Shown here: one piece after another, positions 52,789 to 60,436 of the stretch | How the letters are laid out: the number at the start of each line of letters is the position of its first letter | Numbering within the stretch: position 1 is the first letter of the stretch | Source: Klebsiella spallanzanii | GTDB lineage: Bacteria; Pseudomonadota; Gammaproteobacteria; Enterobacterales; Enterobacteriaceae | DNA length: 64,000 bases | Direction: 5' to 3' | Assembly (NCBI RefSeq): GCF_902158555.1 | Contig: NZ_CABGGS010000044.1 | Coordinates: forward strand, 62,001 to 126,000 | Translations under genes and position numbers: made by a program | Notes under the pieces: model-generated | Seen by the model: only the letters and a program-made list of their open reading frames with translations | The model's database searches: none | Told to the model about the DNA's origin: nothing

Positions 52789-54039
52789 TTATTTTCTGAT
52801 AAGGAAATATGGTGGAACGTAGGCTTCACGGCATATATCCAGATAATCGGACCACCACTGCATCATCGCCTTGCGGGCTTCCAGATGTTCTGCCTTGTGA
52901 ATATAAGCCATGCGCACGGTATTGCGCTCCTGATGACTCATCTGGCGTTCTACTGCGTCCTTTGACCATAAACCCGATTCCATCAGCGCACTGCATGCCA
53001 TCGCCCGAAAGCCGTGGCCACAGATATCCTTTTTTGTGTCGTAGCCCATCACCCGCAATGCCTTGTTGACCGTGTTTTCACACATTGGCTTATACGGGTT
53101 ATGGTCGCCGGGGAAGACCAGTTCATTATTACCGGTGATATCTTTAATCTGTTTCAGAATGGCGATGACATGTTCTGAGAGGGGGACGATATGCGGCATT
53201 CGCATTTTGGCCCCGCGCTCGGAATAACGCACGCCAATAATGGGTTCTCGCGTCGCGGGTATCGTCCAGACCCGGTTTGTGAAATCTATCTCTGACCAGC
53301 GGGCGAAACGCAGTTCACTGGAGCGAATGAACACATGCAGCATCAGCAGGACGGCAAGCCGGGTAAGTTCGCGGCCCTGATGATATGCCTCAATACGTTC
53401 AAGCAGTTCAGGCAGCCGTTCCAGTGGCAGGGCAGGATAGTGCCGTCTGACAGGAGGTGTGGTCACGCCGCCAAGGTTTGCTGCCGGGTTCGTATCAATT
53501 AACCCCTGATGGACCGCATGGCGCATTATGTTACTCAGGTGCTGCCGCGTGCGGGACGCAACTTCCAGCAGACCTTTTTCCTCTATCCCTTTCAGCAGGT
53601 CAATGAAATGACGGGGTTTAAGTTCTGATACAGGCAGGTTCCCGATAACCGGAAAGATGTGATTGTTCAGGCTGGCAAGCAGACGGTCAGCGGTGTTCTG
53701 CGACCATTTCCGGTTACTTTTATGCCACGCCAGCGCCACGTTTTTAAAAACTTTATCCGGTGTTCGTGAGCCACGTTCAGCAGCCCGCTGCTGTACCGGG
53801 TTGATATTCAGCGCCAGCATTTTACGGACACCTTCACGCTGCTGTCGCGCATCAGAGAGGGAGACGGCAGGATAGGCACCCAGCGCAATGCGGGATTCTT
53901 TACCGTTAATACGGTACTTGAGATACCAGTGACGTGAGCCACCCGGCTTGACCAGCAGATACAGACCGTGGGAATCGGAGACTTTAAAGGGTTTATCAGA
54001 AGGCTTGAGAGTGCGGATTTTCGCGTCGGTAAGGGACAT
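52789..54039 (-). CDS. int: P4-type tyrosine integrase of the ICE
   Basis: A 416-residue tyrosine recombinase that integrates and excises the element at the tRNA-Asn 3' end. An N-terminal arm-binding domain (about 1-90; DSHGLYLLVKPGGSRHWYL) and a core-binding domain (95-185) precede the catalytic domain with Arg 239 (FIRSSELRF), HGFR at 342-345, His 369 (MSHQ) and the nucleophile Tyr 379 (RMAYIH). It resembles integrases of the high-pathogenicity-island/ICEKp group, which use the same target. It is 160 bases from the tRNA gene, pointing away from it. Confidence 0.93.
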   Translation of the reverse strand: MSLTDAKIRTLKPSDKPFKVSDSHGLYLLVKPGGSRHWYLKYRINGKESRIALGAYPAVSLSDARQQREGVRKMLALNINPVQQRAAERGSRTPDKVFKNVALAWHKSNRKWSQNTADRLLASLNNHIFPVIGNLPVSELKPRHFIDLLKGIEEKGLLEVASRTRQHLSNIMRHAVHQGLIDTNPAANLGGVTTPPVRRHYPALPLERLPELLERIEAYHQGRELTRLAVLLMLHVFIRSSELRFARWSEIDFTNRVWTIPATREPIIGVRYSERGAKMRMPHIVPLSEHVIAILKQIKDITGNNELVFPGDHNPYKPMCENTVNKALRVMGYDTKKDICGHGFRAMACSALMESGLWSKDAVERQMSHQERNTVRMAYIHKAEHLEARKAMMQWWSDYLDICREAYVPPYFLIRK

Positions 54040-54069
54040 ATGGGGGTCACTCCATTATCGAACTAACCT

Positions 54070-54097
54070 GACCCCAGATTTGACCACCAATTTTCCC
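54070..54097. repeat. Arm-like motif at the right end of the ICE
   Basis: GACCCCAGATTTGACCACCA followed by ATTTTCCCC resembles the motif after the left att core (GACCACCAGAATGACCACCA then TTTTTCCCC at 2554-2581). The two are in the same orientation just inside opposite ends of the element. They are candidate integrase or excision-factor arm sites. Confidence 0.5.
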
Positions 54098-54199
54098 CGA
54101 TGCGGAGGGTAAAATCAAAATGCACCGGGAAGAGTTTTCACGCTAACCTGTTGAATCAAAATAACATAAGGATTCGCAAGGATGCATGAAAGCAGGAAA

Positions 54200-54216
54200 T
54201 TGGCTCCTCTGACTGG
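54200..54216. repeat. Right attachment core (attR) at the tRNA-Asn 3' end
   Basis: TTGGCTCCTCTGACTGG, the 17-bp core known for tRNA-Asn-integrating elements of enterobacteria, covering the CCA end and the acceptor/T-arm of the tRNA. The left partner is at 2478-2493 (16 identical bases). Confidence 0.85.
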
Positions 54217-54276
54217 ACTCGAACCAGTGACATACGGATTAACAGTCCGCCGTTCTACCGACTGAACTACAGAGGA
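54201..54276 (-). tRNA. tRNA-Asn (GTT)
   Basis: A complete 76-base tRNA with encoded CCA: TCCTCTGTAGTTCAGTCGG at the 5' end, anticodon loop CTGTTAATC (anticodon GTT), T-loop GGTTCGAGTCC, and acceptor AGAGGAGCCA. Its 3' end is the integration target. The hairpin terminator expected after it lies instead at 2442-2469, beyond the inserted element. Confidence 0.97.
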
Positions 54277-54400
54277 ATCGTGTGAACGGGGCGCATATTA
54301 ACGATGACTACCCACCTTGTCAAAGCCTGAATCACCCTGATCAGTTCGTTTGCTGACAATTTCAGCAGGGCGCGTGTTTTTCCCGCATTGTTCGATATTG

Positions 54401-54417
54401 TGCACTGTTGTAGTGCA
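54401..54417 (+). promoter_or_regulatory. NtrC enhancer site upstream of nac
   Basis: TGCACT-N5-AGTGCA, a near-consensus NtrC dyad (TGCACC-N5-GGTGCA). Its centre is about 150 bases before the predicted nac transcription start, a typical enhancer distance. Confidence 0.85.
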
Positions 54418-54533
54418 TTTATACCCCTAATGGGGCATACCACAATCCGCTTACCGGGCGACAAAATCGCGGTTTGCTATCAGTATCCCTTATTACGCGG
54501 CTTACAGAGGCATTTGCGCCCTTGCTAAAAAGC

Positions 54534-54549
54534 TGGCAAGCAAATTGCA
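54534..54549 (+). promoter_or_regulatory. Sigma54 promoter of nac
   Basis: TGGCAAGCAAATTGCA has the -24 GG and -12 GC exactly 12 bases apart, as sigma54 requires. It lies 58 bases before the nac start codon. With the NtrC site it makes nac inducible by nitrogen limitation. Confidence 0.9.
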
Positions 54550-54606
54550 AAACCTTCTGCATCTAAACGGCCAGTGTTGGTACTGGTGTTCCTTACAGGA
54601 GGCAAA

Positions 54607-55524
54607 ATGAACTTAAGACGACTGAAGTATTTCGTAAAAATCGTCGATATCGGCAGTCTGACCCAGGCCGCTGAAGTCTTGCACATCGCACAACCGGCGT
54701 TAAGCCAGCAGGTTGCGACCCTGGAAGGCGAGCTGGACCAGCAGCTGTTGATTCGAACCAAACGCGGCGTCACGCCGACCGAAGCGGGCAAGATCCTCTA
54801 CACCCACGCCCGTACTATTCTGCGCCAGTGTGAGCAGGCGCAGCTGGCGGTTAATAACGTCGGTCAGACGCTAAGCGGACAAGTCTCCATTGGCCTTGCG
54901 CCAGGCACCGCGGCCTCGGCTATCACCATGCCGCTGCTGCAAACGGTGCGTAACGAACTTCCCGAAGTCATGGTCTATTTGCAGGAAAGCAGCGGAACGG
55001 TTCTCAACGATAAGCTTATCGAAGGCCAGCTGGATATGGCCGTACTTTATGAACGCTCTCCGGTCGCCGGGATCATCAGCCAGCCGCTGCTGAAAGAAGA
55101 TCTCTACCTGGTCGGTACTCGTGATTGTCCGGGGCAGAGCGTCGACCTGACGGCGGTGGCGGAGATGAACCTGTTTCTGCCTCGTGATTACAGCGCCGTG
55201 CGCGCGCGGGTCACCGAAGCCTTCACCCTGCGTCGACTGTCGGCAAAAATTATCGGTGAAATTGAATCCATCACCACCTTAACGGCGGCGATTGCCAGCG
55301 GTATGGGCGTCACTGTACTGCCTGAATCTGCCGCTCGTTCGCTGTGTAGTTCGGCTAATGGCTGGATGGCGCGCATCAGCACCCCGTCTATGAGTCTCTC
55401 ACTTTCATTGAATATGTCCGCACGAGGCAGTTTGTCGCCGCAGGCGCAGGCAGTGAAGGAAATTTTGATGTCGCTGGTGAGCCGTCCATCGCTGGAGAAT
55501 CGTGAATTATTGTTAGTGAGTTAG
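54607..55524 (+). CDS. nac: Nac, nitrogen assimilation control LysR regulator
   Basis: A 305-residue LysR-type regulator, the length of Klebsiella Nac. MNLRRLKYFVKIVDIGSLTQ and the HTH AAEVLHIAQPALSQQVATLE begin it, and LYERSPVAGIIS lies in the effector domain. Nac couples sigma70 genes to nitrogen limitation and needs no coeffector. The ATG at 54607 has AGGAGG upstream and follows a sigma54 promoter. The ICE is inserted just on the upstream side of the enhancer, leaving nac control intact. Confidence 0.95.
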   Translation: MNLRRLKYFVKIVDIGSLTQAAEVLHIAQPALSQQVATLEGELDQQLLIRTKRGVTPTEAGKILYTHARTILRQCEQAQLAVNNVGQTLSGQVSIGLAPGTAASAITMPLLQTVRNELPEVMVYLQESSGTVLNDKLIEGQLDMAVLYERSPVAGIISQPLLKEDLYLVGTRDCPGQSVDLTAVAEMNLFLPRDYSAVRARVTEAFTLRRLSAKIIGEIESITTLTAAIASGMGVTVLPESAARSLCSSANGWMARISTPSMSLSLSLNMSARGSLSPQAQAVKEILMSLVSRPSLENRELLLVS

Positions 55525-55630
55525 GCTATATTCCTGGATGGAATAAGTTGCTGGTTTTTATTATTTGTTAGCAGGGACAACAGACTTTAACAATAGAGCA
55601 TATGTTATGTCTGATAGCCCGGAGGAAAGG

Positions 55631-56581
55631 GTGAACTTCCAGCAACTTAAAATTATTCGTGAAGCGGCCCGTCAGGACTACAACCTGACGGAAGTCGCCA
55701 ATATGCTCTATACATCGCAATCGGGCGTCAGCCGCCATATTCGTGAACTGGAAGAAGAACTGGGGATCGAGATTTTTATCCGTCGCGGCAAACGCCTGCT
55801 GGGGATGACGGAACCGGGCAAAGCGCTCTTGTCGATTGCCGAGCGTATTCTCAATGAAGCCAGCAACGTTCGTCGCCTGGCAGACCTGTTTACCAACGAT
55901 GCTTCAGGCGTTTTAACTATCGCCACCACCCATACCCAGGCGCGCTATAGCCTGCCGCCGGTGATTAAAGCTTTCCGTGAACTCTTTTCCGACGTACGCC
56001 TTGAGCTGGTTCAAGGGACACCGCAGGAAATTGAAGCGCTGCTGCACAACGGCGGTGCGGATATCGGTATTGCCAGCGAACGCTTGAGTAACGATCCTAC
56101 GCTGGTCGCTTTTCCCTGGTTCCGCTGGCACCATAGCCTGCTGGTCCCCAAAGACCATCCGCTGACCCAGGTAACGCCTTTGACTCTGGAAGCGATTTCC
56201 CGCTGGCCGCTGATCACCTACCGCCAGGGCATTACCGGGCGTTCGCGTATTGATGAAGCCTTTAACCGTAAAGGGCTGATGCCGGATATCGTGTTAAGCG
56301 CTCAGGACTCCGATGTGATTAAAACCTACGTCGAGCTTGGCCTCGGGGTGGGGCTGGTTGCGGAACAGTCGGGAGATGCCCGCGAGTCTGACACCTTTAC
56401 CCGTCTGGATACCCGTCACCTGTTCGATGCCAATACCGTCTGGCTTGGGCTCAAGCGCGGGCAGCTGCAGCGAAACTATGTCTGGCGCTTTATTGAGCTG
56501 TGCAACGCAGGCCTGTCGCTGGATGAAATTAAACGCCAGGCGATGGAGCCTGAAGAGGCAGCGATCGATTATCAGATTTAG
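55631..56581 (+). CDS. cbl: Cbl, sulphur-starvation LysR regulator
   Basis: A 316-residue CysB-like LysR regulator that activates sulphonate-sulphur genes such as tau and ssu. MNFQQLKIIREAARQDYNLT, TSQSGVSRHIRELEEELGI and FVRRGKRLLGMTEPG-like segments are almost identical to E. coli Cbl. The GTG at 55631, with GGAGGAAAG before it, gives exactly the E. coli length; the upstream frame to 55565 is not used. It lies downstream of nac, as in other enterobacteria. Confidence 0.95.
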   Translation: MNFQQLKIIREAARQDYNLTEVANMLYTSQSGVSRHIRELEEELGIEIFIRRGKRLLGMTEPGKALLSIAERILNEASNVRRLADLFTNDASGVLTIATTHTQARYSLPPVIKAFRELFSDVRLELVQGTPQEIEALLHNGGADIGIASERLSNDPTLVAFPWFRWHHSLLVPKDHPLTQVTPLTLEAISRWPLITYRQGITGRSRIDEAFNRKGLMPDIVLSAQDSDVIKTYVELGLGVGLVAEQSGDARESDTFTRLDTRHLFDANTVWLGLKRGQLQRNYVWRFIELCNAGLSLDEIKRQAMEPEEAAIDYQI

Positions 56582-56659
56582 CAGGATGATAAATCTGATA
56601 TGAGATAATAAACGAAGCTATAATTCATTCACGATTATCGCCACAGAGGAAGGGAAATT

Positions 56660-57601
56660 GTGCGGCGTGTGAAACTGCTTTGTTCTCTTATTATGATCCT
56701 CACCAGCCAGAGCGCTCTGGCGGTGAGCTACCCGTTACCGCCGGAAGGAAGCCGTCTGGTGGGCAGCCCGCTGACCATCACTGTTCCGCAACACAACACC
56801 CAACCGCTGGAGGCGTTTGCCGCTCAGTACGGTCAGGGCTTGAGCAATATGCTTGAGGCCAATCCCGGCGTTGATGTATTCCTGCCGAAGTCGGGCTCCA
56901 CGCTGGTGGTACCGCAGCAGGTTATTCTGCCAGCTACGGTACGTAACGGCATCGTGATCAACGTGGCTGAAATGCGCCTCTACTACTATCCGCCTGATGG
57001 CACAACGGTTGAGATCCTGCCGATTGGTATTGGGCAAGCGGGGCGCGAAACTCCGCGCAACTGGGTGACCGCGGTAGAGCGTAAGCAGGAAGCGCCAACC
57101 TGGACGCCGACCGCCAATACGCGTCGTGAATACGCCAGCCGTGGCGAAAGCCTGCCAGCGTTTGTTCCGGCCGGGCCGGATAATCCGATGGGGCTGTACG
57201 CGATTTACATCGGCAAGCTCTACGCTATCCATGGCACCAACGCTAATTTTGGCATTGGCCTGCGCGTGAGCCAGGGCTGTATCCGCCTGCGTAATGACGA
57301 TATCAAATATCTGTTTGATACCGTGCCGGTGGGGACGCGGGTGCAAATTATCGATCAGCCGGTGAAATATACCGTCGAGCCGGACGGTAGCCGCTGGGTT
57401 GAGGTCCACGAACCGTTGTCGCGCAACCGCGCGGAGTATGAATCCGACCGTAAGGTCCCGCTCCCCGTCACGCCGGCCATTCAGGCCTTTGTGAAAGGGG
57501 AGGGTGTTGATATGAATCGTGCCGGGGAGGCGCTTGAACGCCGCTCCGGTATGCCGGTGGAGATCGGTACTACCGCTATGCATAGCGGTAGCGGGTTGTG
57601 A
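56660..57601 (+). CDS. ldtA: L,D-transpeptidase LdtA (ErfK)
   Basis: A 313-residue periplasmic enzyme that attaches Braun lipoprotein to peptidoglycan. It has a signal peptide (cleavage near residue 21, SALA), a LysM-like segment, and the YkuD catalytic domain with His 191 (AIHGTN) and Cys 207 in [11 protein letters not shown]. It is very close to E. coli ErfK. The GTG start at 56660 has GAGGAAGGG upstream. The neighbouring cbl gene is also the neighbour in E. coli. Confidence 0.94.
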   Translation: MRRVKLLCSLIMILTSQSALAVSYPLPPEGSRLVGSPLTITVPQHNTQPLEAFAAQYGQGLSNMLEANPGVDVFLPKSGSTLVVPQQVILPATVRNGIVINVAEMRLYYYPPDGTTVEILPIGIGQAGRETPRNWVTAVERKQEAPTWTPTANTRREYASRGESLPAFVPAGPDNPMGLYAIYIGKLYAIHGTNANFGIGLRVSQGCIRLRNDDIKYLFDTVPVGTRVQIIDQPVKYTVEPDGSRWVEVHEPLSRNRAEYESDRKVPLPVTPAIQAFVKGEGVDMNRAGEALERRSGMPVEIGTTAMHSGSGL

Positions 57602-57629
57602 TTTTTTGTTCAGCCTGGGGCAACCTCGC

Positions 57630-59552
57630 TTAGCGGGAGGATGTCCTGCGCCATTGCCATAAAAACCACGGAGCGCCAATAAACGCGGTCAACAGCCCGG
57701 CTGAGACGGGCCATGGCCAGGCCACGTTGCGCCCTAGCCAGTCGGCAACCACCATCAGCAGCCCGCCGATAAGCCCCGCGGTTATTAACTGCTGACGTAA
57801 CGCATTCGCCCCCAGCGCTCTGGCGCACTGCGGTGCCAGCAGGCCGATAAAACTCAGCGGCCCAACCAGCAACGTTCCGGCTGCGGTGAGCAGGGCGGTC
57901 AGCAGCAAAATCACGATATGACTTCGCCGCAAAGAGATCCCCAGAGATTGGGCGGTCAACTGTCCTAATCCCAGCAGCATCAACCAGCGCTGAAGCAGAA
58001 ACGCCAGCGGGCACAGAATCGCAGCGGCGAGCAACGCACCGAATGCCAGCGTCACGTCAATATTGGCGGTCGATCCCGTACTCCAGTTCAACAGCATTAG
58101 CGCGCGCGGGTCGCCGCTGAGCATCAGCACCATATTGAGCGCGCTGGCAAAGCTGGTGAGGCACAGGCCGATAAGTACCATTTTTTGCGGGCTAAAACGG
58201 CTGCGTAAGCCAAACACAAACAGCAGGATAATGGCGATAAAACTGCCCGATAGCGCCGCAGGAAATAAAGAGGTCAGCGGGGCGTTGGTCAACAGCACCG
58301 ATAGCAGCACGGCGAGGGCGGCACCGCTGCTTATTCCAGTCAGTTCGGGGCTGGCCATGACGTTGCCGGTCAGACGTTGAATCAGCACACCAGCGCTGGC
58401 CAGCATGATGCCAGCACATAGTGCGCCAGTCATTCGCGGCCAGCGCCAGGCAAGCAGTTGCATCGTGGCTGCGCCCGGCGGTTCGCGGTTAAGCCAAAGG
58501 GAAGCAGGTATTGCCAGGGCTAACAGAAAAATCAATATAACTGCAGTACGTCTTTTAAATCGTCGGGCCGGTAATGCAGCCGTTTGCGAAAGCGACGCGC
58601 CCGTTGCCCGCTGGCGTAATAGCAAGAGCAGAAGCAGGGGGGCGCTTAACAGCGCTGTCACCGCGCCTGCGGGAATATCGCCATAGGCCGGGGAGTAGCG
58701 TAAAGCCAACTGATCAACCAGCAGCAGAAGAATGGCTCCCGCCAGAGTCGAGGCGCTAAGCTGTCGGGAAAAGCGCCGGATACCGCAGGCTTTAACAATC
58801 GCCGGAGCGGCCAGACCAATAAAACTGATGATCCCAACCTGGCTTGTGATGATAGCGCTCAGAATCACTGCGATACTGAGTGCCATCAGGCGAACACGGA
58901 CGACGGAAATTCCCAGCGCGCTGGCATTCTGCTCCGACAAACCGAGTACGGTGAGCGGTCTGAGCAAAAGCAGGCTGGCGGCAAGACAAGCCAGCAGCGT
59001 GATTGCCAGAATTTGGCTGCTGCGCCAGCCGCTTTGCGTTAGCGCGCCGGCCTGCCAGCTAAACAGATCGCTCAGATAATCATGGTTGAAAAGAACCAGC
59101 AACGTGTTGAGCGAGTTGCCGTACAGGCTAAGCACCATTCCCACCAGAATGACGCTAAGCGGTGCAAAGTGACGGCCGGAAGTCAGTTTCATCAGGACCA
59201 CGATAACCAGCGTTGAGCCCAGTAGCGCCAGCGTTGGCAGACCTAACGTCAGCAGGCTGGGGGCGAACACCAGCGCCGTCGACATCGCCAGATTCGCGCC
59301 GGCGGCCACGCCGAGCGTTCCCGGTTCTGCCAGCGGATTTTGCAAGATTTGCTGAAACAATAATCCGGCCAGCGCCAGTCCGGCACCGCAGATCAAGCTG
59401 ACGACGACGCGCGGAAGGTAGCTTTGTTCCAGCAGCAATGACGCCAGCGGATGCGGATAGCGGGTAAACAGCGCCGAATAATTGCCAGCGGTTAAAACCA
59501 TCGCGGCTGCCCCGCACAGCAAGAAGGCGATAATCGCCGGAGCACGCTTCAA
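57630..59552 (-). CDS. Fused iron-siderophore ABC permease (FhuB-like)
   Basis: A 640-residue inner-membrane protein made of two tandem FecCD-type permease halves, each about 10 helices, as in FhuB. GTLGVAAGANLAMSTALVF and SLGISLRRSHIVIL sit in equivalent positions of the two halves, and the FIGLAAPAIVK / FIGLLAPQCAR loops contact the ATPase. The start is a TTG overlapping the preceding stop (TTGA) behind GGAGAGAG. No ATPase gene is present in the visible operon; it may share FhuC from elsewhere. Confidence 0.88.
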   Translation of the reverse strand: MKRAPAIIAFLLCGAAAMVLTAGNYSALFTRYPHPLASLLLEQSYLPRVVVSLICGAGLALAGLLFQQILQNPLAEPGTLGVAAGANLAMSTALVFAPSLLTLGLPTLALLGSTLVIVVLMKLTSGRHFAPLSVILVGMVLSLYGNSLNTLLVLFNHDYLSDLFSWQAGALTQSGWRSSQILAITLLACLAASLLLLRPLTVLGLSEQNASALGISVVRVRLMALSIAVILSAIITSQVGIISFIGLAAPAIVKACGIRRFSRQLSASTLAGAILLLLVDQLALRYSPAYGDIPAGAVTALLSAPLLLLLLLRQRATGASLSQTAALPARRFKRRTAVILIFLLALAIPASLWLNREPPGAATMQLLAWRWPRMTGALCAGIMLASAGVLIQRLTGNVMASPELTGISSGAALAVLLSVLLTNAPLTSLFPAALSGSFIAIILLFVFGLRSRFSPQKMVLIGLCLTSFASALNMVLMLSGDPRALMLLNWSTGSTANIDVTLAFGALLAAAILCPLAFLLQRWLMLLGLGQLTAQSLGISLRRSHIVILLLTALLTAAGTLLVGPLSFIGLLAPQCARALGANALRQQLITAGLIGGLLMVVADWLGRNVAWPWPVSAGLLTAFIGAPWFLWQWRRTSSR

Positions 59553-60436
59553 TTCTCTCTCTCCAGTATCCGGGTTATCTCTCCGGCCAGCCCCAGCGCG
59601 GTAGCCAGACTGCCAAAAGGGAAAAAGTGCTCCAGGCGAGTTACCTGTTGTTCTGCGACAATCGGCAGATGTCGCCATAAACCGTTGGATTGCCGGGTTC
59701 GCATTAAACGCGTCATGGTAGTTGGAAGCTCGGTATAGAAAAGCCAGTCGCAGGTCAGGTCAGCCAGTTCTTCAATGCGTACCCGCGCGACGTGAATGCT
59801 GTTGACCGGTTTTTGCCAGGCGTTAATCAACCCAAGCTGGCGTATGACGGCATCGGCAAGGCTACCGTTGCCGTAAATGGTGGCGTATTTGCCATCCTGA
59901 TCGAGAACCATCACGAGAACCCGCAGGCCAGGGCGTGCCGTGAGGCGCAGACGAAAACCGGACATCTCCGCCTGCGACTGGCTCAACCAGCGAGCGGCGG
60001 CGGGGCCTGCTTCAAGACGTGCCGCGATTTTCTCGGTCCAGTCGCGTAGTCCCTCCCACAGATCGCCGGGCGTCGAGTAGGCAGAAACGGTTTCCACCGG
60101 CGCGATTTGCGCCATTTTCGCCATCGTAGCAGCGGGCAGCACATCGCTGATAATGAGCGACGGGCGCAGGGCGTCGAGCATTTCCATATTGGGCTCCCAG
60201 AAAGGCCCAACGTCCAGCACGCTTTCAGGCAGTACCGGTCTTGGGATACGGCGGCGAAAGTAGCGGCTGTCGGAGATAGCCAGCGGCGTAACGCCGATAC
60301 TGAGCAGCGTTTCCGCGGCCGCCCAGTTGATGGCGACGATTCGACGATTATCCAAACGCGTGAGGCCAGCGTGCGCCGCCAGCGGCAGCAGAAAGAGCGC
60401 CTGCAGGCAGGCGCGACGGCTAATTCCGTTCATCAA
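59549..60436 (-). CDS. Periplasmic iron-siderophore binding protein (FhuD-like)
   Basis: A 295-residue binding protein of the FhuD/BtuF class. The signal peptide SRRACLQALFLLPLAAHA has a twin-arginine-like pair, as in E. coli FhuD. The helical-backbone two-lobe fold is suggested by RIVAINWAAAETLLSIGVTP and VLDVGPFWEPNMEMLDALRP. It delivers ferric hydroxamate-type siderophore to the permease. It overlaps both neighbouring genes by 4 bases. Confidence 0.88.
   Translation of the reverse strand: MMNGISRRACLQALFLLPLAAHAGLTRLDNRRIVAINWAAAETLLSIGVTPLAISDSRYFRRRIPRPVLPESVLDVGPFWEPNMEMLDALRPSLIISDVLPAATMAKMAQIAPVETVSAYSTPGDLWEGLRDWTEKIAARLEAGPAAARWLSQSQAEMSGFRLRLTARPGLRVLVMVLDQDGKYATIYGNGSLADAVIRQLGLINAWQKPVNSIHVARVRIEELADLTCDWLFYTELPTTMTRLMRTRQSNGLWRHLPIVAEQQVTRLEHFFPFGSLATALGLAGEITRILEREN

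Noticed and set aside
2478..54216. Yersiniabactin-type high-pathogenicity island
   Set aside because: The integration site and integrase type match, but no siderophore synthesis genes are present anywhere in the element.
56735..57679. 314-aa open frame antisense to ldtA
   Set aside because: It is the shadow of a GC-rich gene that is clearly ldtA, including its catalytic Cys motif.
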